A DNA stretch of 64,000 nucleotides from positions 51,071,959-51,135,958 of the forward strand of contig OZ021726.1 of assembly GCA_963978545.1 (NCBI GenBank), given 5' to 3'. This stretch comes from Linyphia triangularis (taxonomy: Eukaryota > Arthropoda > Arachnida > Araneae > Linyphiidae). Within the stretch, counting starts at the first letter, position 1. Every line of letters begins with the position of its first letter. This document shows positions 44,542 to 56,237 of the stretch, one piece after another. A program made the translations under genes and the position numbers. The notes under the pieces are model-generated. The model was not told where the DNA came from. It did no database searches and saw only the letters and a program-made list of their open reading frames with translations.

Positions 44542-47500
44542 TTTCAATGATAATAGTAATTATTCATTTTAATTATTCTAAAGAAAATGAATACCAATGC
44601 GGTTTTGTAACTTTGTTGAAAACAAAATTATTTTATATTTTTAAAAAACTCTACTAATTTAACCGCTGACTTTAAGAGAACAACATTTTCAGTTGAATAC
44701 GGTTTAACATTTTAATTCGATATGGATATTTTTTAAATCATGTAACTTCTCTACGAATTCTTTAGATTTTAATTCTAATTTTTGTGCTACGACTTAAATA
44801 GTATTACATAAGTAAACTGCATAAACTTCATGCTGTGGCTTTAAATTAAATGGCGCTATCCAATCTACTCACAAAAGCTCGCTACGTAACCAGTTAGTGG
44901 ACAAGAATGTGTAAGACAATTTAAACTCTTGGCAATTGACTTGAGAAGTTTATAATTTTGTGTATTCCTTCCGGACAAATTACAGGGTCTGGAGATTATC
45001 TAAGTTTCATATTATGCGTCGTTATCACTTATATCTACAAAGTTCTAGAAATAACGTAAGAGCATGAAGTTTAAGTCATAAAGCTCGGACTTAATTATAT
45101 ATGCTATAATTTATTAAACATATTTTTTCATACTACATACTTGTAGCGATTAAAAAAAGTAATTAAGATAAATTCCAATAAAATTTTGAAAATATGTGAG
45201 TGAACAATTTAATAAAAAAAAAAACAGTTAACTATTCATTAACATACATTCTTCTTTTAATATTTATGTAACATAAATGAAATATACAGTAATATGACTC
45301 ATTTCAATAGTTTTTTAATTTTCGGTATTTTTATATGCATTCTATTCGAAAAAAATTAAATGTAATTTATTAAAATATATTAGCTTTAATTTATGTTCTG
45401 ATCATATTTCTTTAAAATTTATGAATATACTTACTGGTAACTTAGGAAAAATCTTAATTATGTTAAATAGATTTTTAATTAACTATAAAAAAAATAGTCA
45501 AATGTCTTGATCTAGTTAACTTCAATATTTTTATAATTGTAGATATTTTGATACGTTTTCGATTTGAGATTATACTAAATATTTTTATAAATTTATAAGT
45601 AATATGAGCTACAGTTCCTACACTGTTGAAACAACTTTCAAATATTGAGTTAGAATTACACTGTAAATGGCCAATTATGTTTTATATTAACTTTTAGTTA
45701 AATAATTGTTATTTCGTCAAAGTTACAAATTTGAGCTCAGTGATTGCAGTACTATGAAATTGATGAAATAATTTTCATTGCAATAGTCTTATGAGGAAGG
45801 CAGTACTAAAATTTGATGCAATATTTGAAATAACTATTGCCATCCTACATACAAGAATTTATAGAAATATATTTCAGATTTCACGCTTTGCTGAACTTTA
45901 AACTAAAAAGATCTATTTCAATTCCAATATGGACAAGAGACCCGCATTGGTTGAAGAATTTTGAAAAAGGCAAATAGTTTTTGTTAAATCTGTAAAAACC
46001 AGTTTTTTTTTTTTTTTTTAATATTCCATTATTTGCTAGGGTTTTTAAGAAAAATAACATTATTTAAAGAAATTGACCATTTTATGTAAACATATTGAAC
46101 GATTTCTGAGTTTGAGAAGATAAATTGACTTTAGTTTTGTTTCAAATGATTTACTTTATATTTCAATATTAAGTATTTTATTCAAAGTCAACATAAAAAA
46201 AATTTCAAGTTACATTTAATTTTCTATTAAAAAGAAAATACATAATCTTGAATTTTTAAACTTATTATAAGAATGATTTTTCAAAAAGAAAACTTGAATT
46301 TTTTCAATTAAATATTTATAAACGCATAGTTAAATATGCTTGACATTTGAGAACAAACCCCTGTTAAAATGTTAATTTATATAGTATAATATATTTAAAA
46401 TTGTTGAACAGACATCTATTTCAGTCAATAAAGTAGCCATTTAATTCAGTCTCAAATATTAAAAACATAGTATTTTTTTAAAAGTATAACATATATGAAT
46501 TGAAGGAGTAAAATTAGAAATCTATTATAAACAATTTAAAAACCATTTTATTTTGGCTTTTAGAAAAATTTTCATAAACAAATAAAGCTCTGATTATTAT
46601 TACTGAATATTTACTTGAAGAATAGGCATCCCCGATTTCTTTGACGACTACTATAAAGTTATTACATTCACAACTAGATCGATTATTTTTTAGTGTTTAG
46701 TACTTTAATAACAGAACTCTTGTTTTTATTAAATATATTTTTCTTTTATAAAAGTTCGATTTTCCTAGAGAATGACTTGACTTAAAAAATATATATTTTC
46801 CTTCGACAAGAAAAAACTTGAGATGTCAGTTTGTGTTTAACATTCTAAGGTCGAAAGTGCATACATATATTTAATATTGTAATTTCAGTGTGAACAATTA
46901 AGAAATTGCATAACACAATAGTTGCTCATATATTTGAATAAGTATATATTTTAATAAATATAACAGATTCTGAATGATAAAATTACCCATTATTTGAATA
47001 TTGTGAATTTGTGATACTGATTTCTCATGTTAATTCCTAAATTTTGCCTGACATAGATTTAAACTAGAAATATATATTAGATTTTGTATACCTAGAGTAA
47101 ATATATAGTATACCAAATGTAAATGAATGCTTTTAAATTACAAAAGAAAACATAAATTATCCGTTATGGTACTTTTTGAAATCCGCAATTTTATATGCTT
47201 AGATCACAGCAAGTTAAAGCCCAAATAAGAGATTACTCTATTCAAAAATTGTATAAATTTAAAGACATAAAATCATCACGAAATTTCCTAAAAGTTTTGA
47301 GAGACGATTTTCAACCTTACATTTCAAAACATTATCATGCAATGATTTATTTTCTAGTTGAGTTCTTATATAATAGTTCTCGAACGCATCTAGTCATAGT
47401 TTTACCAAACATTACCTTCCCACACGCAAATAAATAATACAAAAGCCCACTCTGAAAATCCTCTAAGATGCAAGTTCTACAACGTAGCCTTACCTTCCTA

Positions 47501-48186
47501 AACACTACCTCCATTTTATTTGCAAATAACTTAATGGAGATTTTATTCTCTACGAAGTAATGCTTAAAAATCACACTACCCTATCCCTAAATTCGTAAAA
47601 ACAGTCTCGGCATATATAAATTACAGATTACGGTCGAGTTGGAACATACGGTGTTTATTTCTCTCGTGAAAAACATATCCCATTTAGGATCCAGAAAGAA
47701 ACTCAATGTTTGGAAAATAGCTATTTATATTCTTTTGTTTTCTTCGCTGTGAGGAGCGGTTAGTAATTCCAATAGAAATGAAAAGCAGTGCTTCTAAATT
47801 TGAAAAATTGCGCCTTCTTCTTTTACACACATTGGTTGGGGCTTTGAATATATTGTCTTTTTCGAGAGTCTCGAAATACATCTATAAATACGGGATTAAT
47901 GTGGGAAAAGAGTAATATTTCCTATGTAATCATACAAAAGTCGATAGGTATCTGTATTTCGATCCAGGTTCAAAATGTGTGAAATAAAGACTGTGTAGGC
48001 AATGTGTATTTTGTTTGAAGACATTTTTTTTTTATAAATGCTTTTTTTAAACAGTAATGGGTAGGACATTATTTTTAAAATAAATAACTTAAGTATTGTA
48101 TATATGTGTAAATAATATAAAAATCGATGCTCATGCTGGAGCAATATCTTGTTATTTTGAAGAAAATAATAACTTTTAGATAGATG
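44542..48186. other. Long A/T-rich stretch without genes
   Basis: Short open frames (44469-44657, 47195-47437, 47347-47574, 47684-47881) show no motif. 47440-47900 is somewhat G+C-richer and unique. Poly(T) is at 46003-46020. Confidence 0.5.
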
Positions 48187-48354
48187 TCCCCTACAGATAA
48201 TATTTAATCTGTCAGAGATGCGCAATTTTTTTCCCTGAAATATTAAGCAATTTCATTGTAAATAATTTGTTTTAATAATTCAAAATAAAATTGCTTAATA
48301 TTTCAGGAAAAAAATTGCGTATGTCTGACGTATTAAATATTGTCTGTAAGGGAG
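48187..48354. mobile_element. Palindromic miniature element, 168 bp
   Basis: Arms 48187-48253 and 48288-48354 are inverted copies with a handful of differences (shared blocks tacagataatatttaat and ctgaaatattaagcaattt), around a 34-bp loop. No TA or longer target duplication is evident. The 109-codon minus frame at 47896-48225 is not supported as a gene. Confidence 0.7.
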
Positions 48355-48819
48355 ACTGCCCTACCAAAGATACTATCTTGCCTAGGGACCTTATCTTTTA
48401 AAAATAGGGAAATTATGGAATTGTAGTGAGAGAATGTTAACAATACTTTAACACGCGTTTTTCAGTCTTGCATGTGTTTTCAACGCAATCAAAAGATTAT
48501 GTAAGTAGCCAGAACTATTTTTTCTCGTTTTTAATACTCTAAGTGAATGTTTATTGGTAAAGTTTTCAATGTTTAAATCTTTCATTGTTAGTAGTAATGA
48601 AAAAGGTTCACTAGATTCTCTTAGATTTGTATATTGACCATCATTTTACTGATTTACATCAAGCTTTTTTGTCAAACGATAACCCGTAAACCTCCATACA
48701 ATTCAAATTAGCTAGAAGGCGTACCGAGAGACACAGTAAGGCGTCTTAACAAAGGAAAATTATCTTGGGCTTACTGATTTACTAAAGGACCAGAAATGAT
48801 TCGACCTTTTCCCAAGAAA

Positions 48820-48881
48820 GAATACTTCTGCTGTAAATACCAGTAAGGAAGAATACTTCTGCTGTAAATACCAGTAAGGAA
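48820..48881. repeat. Tandem duplication, 2 x 31 bp
   Basis: Two exact adjacent copies of gaatacttctgctgtaaata + ccagtaaggaa. Read directly. Confidence 0.95.
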
Positions 48882-49019
48882 AAATCATGAATACTGGCCA
48901 ATATTCCAGAGAATGTCTCTTTGCAAAAAGCTAAGAGACAAAATAGGGGGGGGGGGGGGAAGCAAAGAAAATCATGGATGGAAACAAAATCTAAAAAGCC
49001 AATAAAACAACGAAACAAC

Positions 49020-49461
49020 GATTTCATGAATGTTTTGAAGAATGAGAGAAGGAAGATGGAGAGAATTCGGGAAGACGAATTCTATGATGAGTTTGATACT
49101 TTGTGCTAACAATATTTTAATGGGAAAAAAAAAGGAAGATCTGCTTCAACCAGTTCAAATAAGATTGAACAGAAAGACTGACGATTTTATACTTGTGAAA
49201 GTAGCTGGAAAAAGGAAAAGATCAATAAAATTTACGTGGTAAGATTTATAGATAAAAGTTGACACTGCTTCTTTCAATGTCCGTTGCATGCTAAAGATAG
49301 GATTGGACAGTTAAAATGGTACTAGGTACCAACATGAATGAGTACGAGGTTGACAAAAATGACATTACATCCAAGTTACCCACTCATAGAGTGGTTAGAT
49401 GCATTGCCAAAAACACAAATGCCAGATTAAAAAGTGTGATGTGTGTAGAAAAGAATGTTTA
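49020..49461 (+). pseudogene. Second remnant resembling the YIGK-type C-terminal domain
   Basis: Across frameshifts the plus strand reads RLNRKTDDFILVKVAGKRKR then SIKF (about 49160-49230), YVVRFIDKS in the next frame, and then NMNEYEVDKNDITSKLPTHR and VVRCIAKNTNARLKSV to TAA at 49459-49461. The order (Asp-Phe-Ile-Leu-Val-Lys, a basic run, Tyr-Val-x-x-Phe-Ile, Tyr-Glu-Val, Val-Asp-Lys-Asn-Asp-Ile, Lys-Leu-Pro) follows the same domain outline I recall for the protein remnant at 30840-31187. An upstream Lys/Arg-rich frame with a poly(G) run (48948-48959) may be its N-terminal part. At least two frameshifts make it a pseudogene. Family assignment is from memory. Confidence 0.4.
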
Positions 49462-51479
49462 ATTTTAACTCAAGTTTTCTTTCAATTTGATAATTTGTTT
49501 TTGTTTTTATTTCACTCATAAAGTGTTCTGTTATGTTTAAAAGTATTTTGAAAGACCAGAATTGTATGGGCATGTTTTTAAGCTACTAAGCAGTGGCTTT
49601 GTTTATTCATAAATTGTTCTATTCATTTGATACCATAAGCAGATTAAAATGTCTTTGTTAAAACGACATTGCCAAGTTTTCATTTGAAAGATTATTGAGA
49701 AAATATTAGGATTTTACTAAACTTTTTATACAAGTTTAAAAACATAAATGTATATTTTCTCTTTCCACCCCCAGATACCTGTGCCTTTGTTCCGCCACCT
49801 CTATCCGGATGTAGAACAGGGGTGTTCTATCTAGGGGTAAATTTTAAGGTTTACAATTAGTTCTTTTTATCATTAAAATAAATTATTTTAGAAAACCTAA
49901 TATGTATATTATTATGTAGGCAAGTGAATTCCTCTTTGAACAAAATTTTAAAGAAGTTTCTGTGAGTAACAGAAAAAATTAGAACAAAAGTATACCTCTG
50001 GTATGAAATTCTCATATACTTCAAATGAAAGATAATTATAAAGAAAATTTTGTTTTTTGTATTTTTTAATGTTTTTAAAAATCATTTATAATTATTTGGA
50101 TAGAAAACCAGGGCTACATTTTCAACAACATTTCAACTGTTATTTTGAAATGAGTTTGGAAATAGAAATTACGAAAGCAATTTTATACAAATCAATTCAA
50201 CCAGTTATCATACAATTTATTATAAAATAAAAGAACTTAAATTCTGCCTTAAATTTTTTTTTTATTAAAGTTAAATCTTATTAAATTTTTAGCACATGAA
50301 CATTAAGTAACGTACCCGACTTCGGGACTATATTCTAACTGCTATAAAAGGATAACTATGACATTGAACAAAACGAAAATGCAGACATAATTTATTCTAC
50401 TAAACCATATTATATAATAACATATAATATGATAAAAACTAATATAATATAATATAATATAATATAATATATATTTTTACACAAAAGAGTTCCTCAATCT
50501 TTTAAATAGAACTGTAGTATGTTTTTATTACTTTGCGTTTAAACCAAGTTCTTGCAAATTAGACAAAAACATAGAAAATGCTAAGAAATCTATTATATGA
50601 ACTTTTAAAATGTTCTGGAATTGTATACACCGTATCTAATAGCAACAAACGAAATAAAACATATTTCAAGAACTTTGAACAAAGTAAATTACTTGAAGTT
50701 TCTAAAAAATAAAAATAATAAATATAAATAAATCAAATTATAAACCATTCAAACATCAGATTGTTCCCAATACCCTGCTATTTATACACAAAAATCCTGA
50801 AGACTAAGATATCAGAATTACCAATACTTTATCAAAGTGAATTTTCTTACAATAGCTCTACAAATTTTGTAAGTTCTTATGCTTCGTCAGTCTCTATTAA
50901 TCATACACATTACAATTTGATATAATACATGGTCGATTTTGAATTAAAATTTCTTGTAACCCTTTGTACCCCTTTAGGGAAATTGGTAGCTTTTGTTATC
51001 AAGGTGTAAACTTGCATACTTCAGGGCAATTTTCTTGATATGTTTGTAAATTGTTTAGGATAATTGTTTCTATGTTCCATAAGGTACTTACTGCTGTGTT
51101 CTTTTTCCAGTTCAAAAATTTATTTATGGAGTTATTCCATTATTTACTTTTGAGTAATAAAATTTATCCCCCTCTATGTATGATAGAGAAATGTTTTATT
51201 TAAAAGATAAACTCAAATAGTTGATTGAAAACATGTTCAATTGAAAAATAGATGTCTAAATTTAAATTGTTAACTTACTAATTGTATAAATTGATTTTAT
51301 ATTTCAATACTTAAATAAAACTAACTATGAGAGTAGATTTAATATCTTAGACTTTATATCTTGCTATAGTTTCTTAATATGACACCAAAAATTAAGTTAT
51401 TTAGTAAAAAAAACAAAAAAAAAACGTTGAATTAATATGATTTTCAATCAATCTTCCAACATTTGAACACATTTATGGT
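49462..51479. other. A/T-rich DNA with an (AATAT)n run
   Basis: No gene supported. A run of AATAT-type units covers about 50441-50472. Confidence 0.6.
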
Positions 51480-51662
51480 TGTTTGGTTTCTACGCTCAAT
51501 GGCCTATTTTTATGAACGACAACGATTAACCAGGCCATGATTCACAGATTAACGTGGATTTCAAACCACAACAAACATTCATGCTTAACCCAACATTCGA
51601 ACCCGGCACCTTTGGCATGTGAGGCCAGAGATATAACCCCGCAGCCATTACATGGGCACATT
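51480..51662 (-). mobile_element. tRNA-derived SINE, family B, copy 4
   Basis: Reverse-strand copy. On the minus strand it reads gcggggttatatctctggcc, a B-box-like gggttcgaatg, ggttaagcatgaatgtttg, atccacgttaatctgt and the tail ttgagcgtagaaaccaaac. The + strand frame at 51537-51767 is a shadow. Confidence 0.75.
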
Positions 51663-53727
51663 TTTATGATATTCGGATCCTCTCACGAATACCTTTCTAA
51701 TTTTGATGGTTCTAATACCATTAAAAATACGCATGTAGATACATTTCTCATTATATTAAGATGTTAAATTATTATTTTTCGCACACAAGAAAATTTGATA
51801 AAACATACATATTTATTTATTAATTTTTACATGTAGAGAAAACCATAAAAGTGACAAAAAATCTATCCATCACGTTTCAAATTGTTAAATTTATTTTAAT
51901 CAAAATTAATATAGTTTATCAATTGTTTTTGTTACGTGATGTTTAGCTCTTACAGCGAGATGTATACATAAATAAAATTTGAGATGTATCCCAAAAATTT
52001 AACCATGTACCATTGGTTGAAAGACCAGTATTTACTACCACTATTTGGCTCCAGAAAAAACCCCTCAAAATCTAACAACTAAAACTCAACCCTTTTGAGA
52101 TACACCGTTTAGAGAGAAAGCATTCTGTCCCCCAAACCACTCCCAAGACACTACATGCAATCTCTCAGAGGATGGATATTTTCATATGATCCTCCAAACT
52201 TCCACAATCCAGGCAAAGACAATTGCAAATAGCCGTGCATATAGATTATCCATAAATAGTCCATTTCTTCGGCACAGAAGGCTTCTCTATCCTTTAATCT
52301 CATCCCTGTGACTCACCCGAGTGGAGAATCATGTAAACTTCTTTCTTCACTTCATTTCGTTCCCATTGTTTCCGCACCTGCATACGCGATCATAAATTTA
52401 AAAAAAAGAATTCTTCCGAGTTTAGTTCCAAACAAAACAAAAAAAAAAATACCGCGTGAGTTATTTTACTTCTATTCCATCGGAGATTAAGAAGATGGAG
52501 CGAATACTATCTGGAGATTGCCAGATGGAATATGAAGGAAATAAAGATAAGGGGAAAATGGCTAAAAATGGATAAAATGGATGGAAATAATATTTTTCTT
52601 ACCGGATAAAAAGTTTGAAAATTTGAACTTTCGATCATTTTAAATCGGATAAAGATATTAGGAAAATAGAAGATTATTTCAATTGAAGATATTTTGCTTT
52701 GTTACATGGTTGAATTATCCGCTTTATAAATTTATCGAAACGACTTAGTAGTTATTGTATTCTCATTTTACCTACTAAAGTGAAAGATATCGTTAAAATA
52801 TCGAATTGTTTTACATTCTTAATACCCATTTCATTTTCTAAAAAAAATGCACGCAAATACTTGGAATAATAATATATAGATAAGATATTTATTTCTAATT
52901 CCTAAAATGAATTTGCAATTTTAAAACAGTATAATTCTTTTTAAAATTACCGTATCTTCATCTTAAAGAAAATATGTATATACTGTCGTACCTACATATT
53001 TTTTTTTTTTTTGTCTTTTTTTTTTTTTTGTCTTCATTTTATCTATGTTAAACAATTCATATACATTTGTTGCAATTCATTATACAGTGCAGAAATGCAT
53101 ACAATCAAGTTGATACTAAATTCTTTATTTTATATAAAAAAAATACTTTGAAAATATATCTATTTGGATGCCTCTTAAAATTAGAAAAGGAAGTGCCTAG
53201 ATGGATAATGGTAAGTTTTTTTTTACTGACATGCTTAAATAAATTTATTCTTAAAAAATGTCAAACAACAGATATTTGGAAGCTATTTTTGAGGGATGAA
53301 CATGATGATAGCCTACCGGTAGAAACTTTTTAGTAGAACAAAAACCAACTATGATCAAGCCATTCGTATTCGCTGTATTTCCATGATCATAGGTTACTTT
53401 GATAGAACCCGTTGGATAGATTATTTGCCAAGTTTTCATCGGTAAGTACAAAATAGTTATTCAAATGTGTTAAAATGCTTTTATTTCACAATTCTTATTT
53501 ATAAATAATTGATTATGCAATGACTATCAACGAAAATCCTTATATGCAAACCATTTTTCTTATGTACTCAAAGATCGGGCAACGGCATCCTTTTATCAGC
53601 ATTAAGTAGTCAAGGCAGATACATCTAGTACATGAATCATTAAATTTAAAAATGGCGCATATCAATAGGTTTTTAATTGGACAAAACTTCTTTTTATATT
53701 TAGCGTTTCATATATAAATAGCTGCTA
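51663..53727. other. Mixed DNA without supported genes
   Basis: 52050-52560 is pyrimidine-rich and G+C-richer, with no convincing frame. The 88-codon plus frame at 53067-53333 and the 66-codon minus frame at 53251-53451 overlap and lack domains. Poly(T) runs at 53001-53030. Confidence 0.45.
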
Positions 53728-53962
53728 CTCTTCCGTTAGACGGGTACCAGATAAAAACCGCCAAACTGCAGAGATAACTCATCCAAACTAACAACCTTCA
53801 AAACATTCATAAATCTTATATATCAAACCATTATAGAGTACTATAGCAACCCTATAACAAATTGTAATTATTTAGGCTTGGCGTGCATTTACTGTTATTT
53901 AAGCATATAAACATTTCGACTTTGTGATGCCTGCGCCAACTGGTACCCTTCTAACGGAAGAG
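53728..53962. mobile_element. MITE with 22-bp TIRs, 235 bp
   Basis: The left end ctcttccgttagacgggtac and the reverse complement of the right end ctcttccgttagaagggtac match with one difference. The interior is non-coding. Left flank ends TA and right flank begins TTA, so a TA target duplication is possible but not clean. Confidence 0.7.
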
Positions 53963-55964
53963 TTAATGTTTTATTTTATTAAAATTTCATTTTAATCATT
54001 GTTGGGCTGTTACGAATATAATAAAGTATTGCATGTAAACTTAGAAACTTAAATATATATCACTACATGTGATAAACATTTAATCTTCATAAATTTAGAT
54101 AGAATGTAGTGAAAGGGTGAAATTCAACTATTTATTGAATTTTCAACGCTATGCTACATATTAAATTTGATCATTTTAATTATATCCAGGCGATACAAAA
54201 TCTAGTTACTCTAGCTTGACACTATTCTTTGTTACTGACAACACCGTGGGATGCTGAAATGTCAGAGGCGGATAAAGCCAAAACTGAGGATTAAAACTGT
54301 CAAAATCACTGGATACACACAATAGCGATACCTGATTAATTCACTTAGAATATGCAACCATAAAGGTCATCTCCGATATCATAGACATAATACTCTGTTA
54401 ATACTGTTGATGAAAACTGTAATGGTACAAGTCAGGAATTAGAGTTTCCTACTTTTTAAGTACTTTGAAATGTTAGTGATTGGTAATACAGTTGAAAATA
54501 GAGGAAAAATCATAAAGCGTGTAAAATCTGAGGTATTATTTTCCCTTAATTTTGTAATAAAGAAGGTTTTTCAAAACTCCTTGACTGGAACGTGTATAAT
54601 TTTTAATAATAATAATAATAATTCAGTTACAAGCACCTAATGGAGAATGTATGTGATTACGAATCAGGTATGGAGATTTTACGAGTAAATGGTAAAAATA
54701 TTATGATAGGTTGGTATAGAATTTGTTTATGGTTATGTACTGACATTCCGTTTTCAGCTCAAATGGAAATTAATACTTTTTACATTGTTATCAACACGTA
54801 AAATTTTATTATACTTAAACTTTGTGCAGTTCTAATACATTTAGTTGTATTACATTATTATACAGACATTTATAATACATTTATTTAATATGTTCTTTAA
54901 ATGTCGAACAATTGAAGACACATATAACAGTTTTTTTTTTTTTTTTTTTTTTTTTAATAATGATTAAATCTTCATGTTGCTTTACTTTTACAATTATTAC
55001 AACTTTGTGCCTCTCCAAAGGAATCGTGCATTTTTTAAATCATCATAATTGCATGTTTGGCACCACTATTACATTAATCTAAACATCGCATTTTTCTTTA
55101 TTTCTCCTTGTAAATTACATTATTAGGACCATTTTTAATGAGAGATGAAATATTTCAATTAGGAAACAATTTTAAACCTTCAAAGGTATTACAGTTAAAA
55201 TCCAATAAAACAAATAGTTACATAAAATGTATTGCTTAAACTTGTATAAAGAAAAAAATTGTTTTTAATTAAAATTCTATTTTTTAAATGCTTTAAATAT
55301 ATAAATTATAGTTTGAAATGGTTTTTTTTTAAAGAGAAGTCTTTTACCATGGAATTAAAACAAAAATATTTAAATTGTACCAATACATTTATGCTTACAT
55401 AATATAATGGTTGAGCCGTTTCAGTGACTTGAACTTCCTCTTCGTAGTTAGTAACAGATAATTAAAATACAACGTAATAATACCATTAGAGATTGAAGGC
55501 TGTATGTTTCACGGTTATTTGTGAAATTGTGATTATTGTTAAAAAATTCTGTCAATGTTATTGCTTTATTTTTTATTTTTTTTATATATAAAAACGAGAT
55601 TGTTAAACATTAAAAAGAGAAGTAAATTGCCACACTGCAATTCTCAACGTCTCAAATAAGAGTGAAGTTATATACTAAAGTATTCCTTATCTCACATCGA
55701 GTGTTTGCTACATCAAGCATGGACTCTTGCTTTCCTGACCAATCGAATGCTAGTCAGCTGTCACGTGTTGTATGAAAATACAATCAGAGGCGCGTGAATT
55801 CCTATTTCTTGTCTTGCTTCAACGAATCATAGTTGGTCAAGGTACGCTTTCTTTCGGTTGGTCGGGTATCCAGACTCCAAATTACGACTCCAATACGATT
55901 TGTTCTTCAGTGTTTAATGTAACAAAAGGTGAAGAGTCACTCAAAACCTTGTTTTCACAGTCAA
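53963..55964. other. A/T-rich DNA without genes
   Basis: Contains an (AAT)n run at 54605-54622 and poly(T) at 54931-54955. 55690-55960 is G+C-richer with two CCAAT-type words and a CACGTG. The 89-codon frame at 55772-56041 runs into the miniature element at 55965 and has no domain. Confidence 0.45.
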
Positions 55965-56237
55965 TTAACCTTCTGAGGGTCACGGGCGTATATATCCGTC
56001 ATTTGATCCCCAGTTTTTCCAGCAATACACAACCTTTTTAAATTTATAAATAAAATGTAAAATAAAATATTTTTTAAATCTTTTTATTAAAATGATAGTT
56101 TCAAACCTACTTAAAACAAAATAAATAAAAAATAATTTAAAAAATTTATATATTTGGATCAGAAATAAAATTTAAAAATTATTGCAGGGAAAACAACTGT
56201 ATAACTTCGCCCATTCCCTTGACTCTCAGAGGGTTAA
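55965..56237. mobile_element. piggyBac-type MITE, 273 bp
   Basis: TTAA at both ends (55965-55968, 56234-56237) flanks terminal inverted repeats of about 18-26 bp: ccttctgagggtcacgggcg on the left, ccctctgagagtcaaggga on the right (reverse complement). A CCC-type start next to a TTAA target duplication is the piggyBac signature. The interior is A/T-rich and non-coding. Confidence 0.75.
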
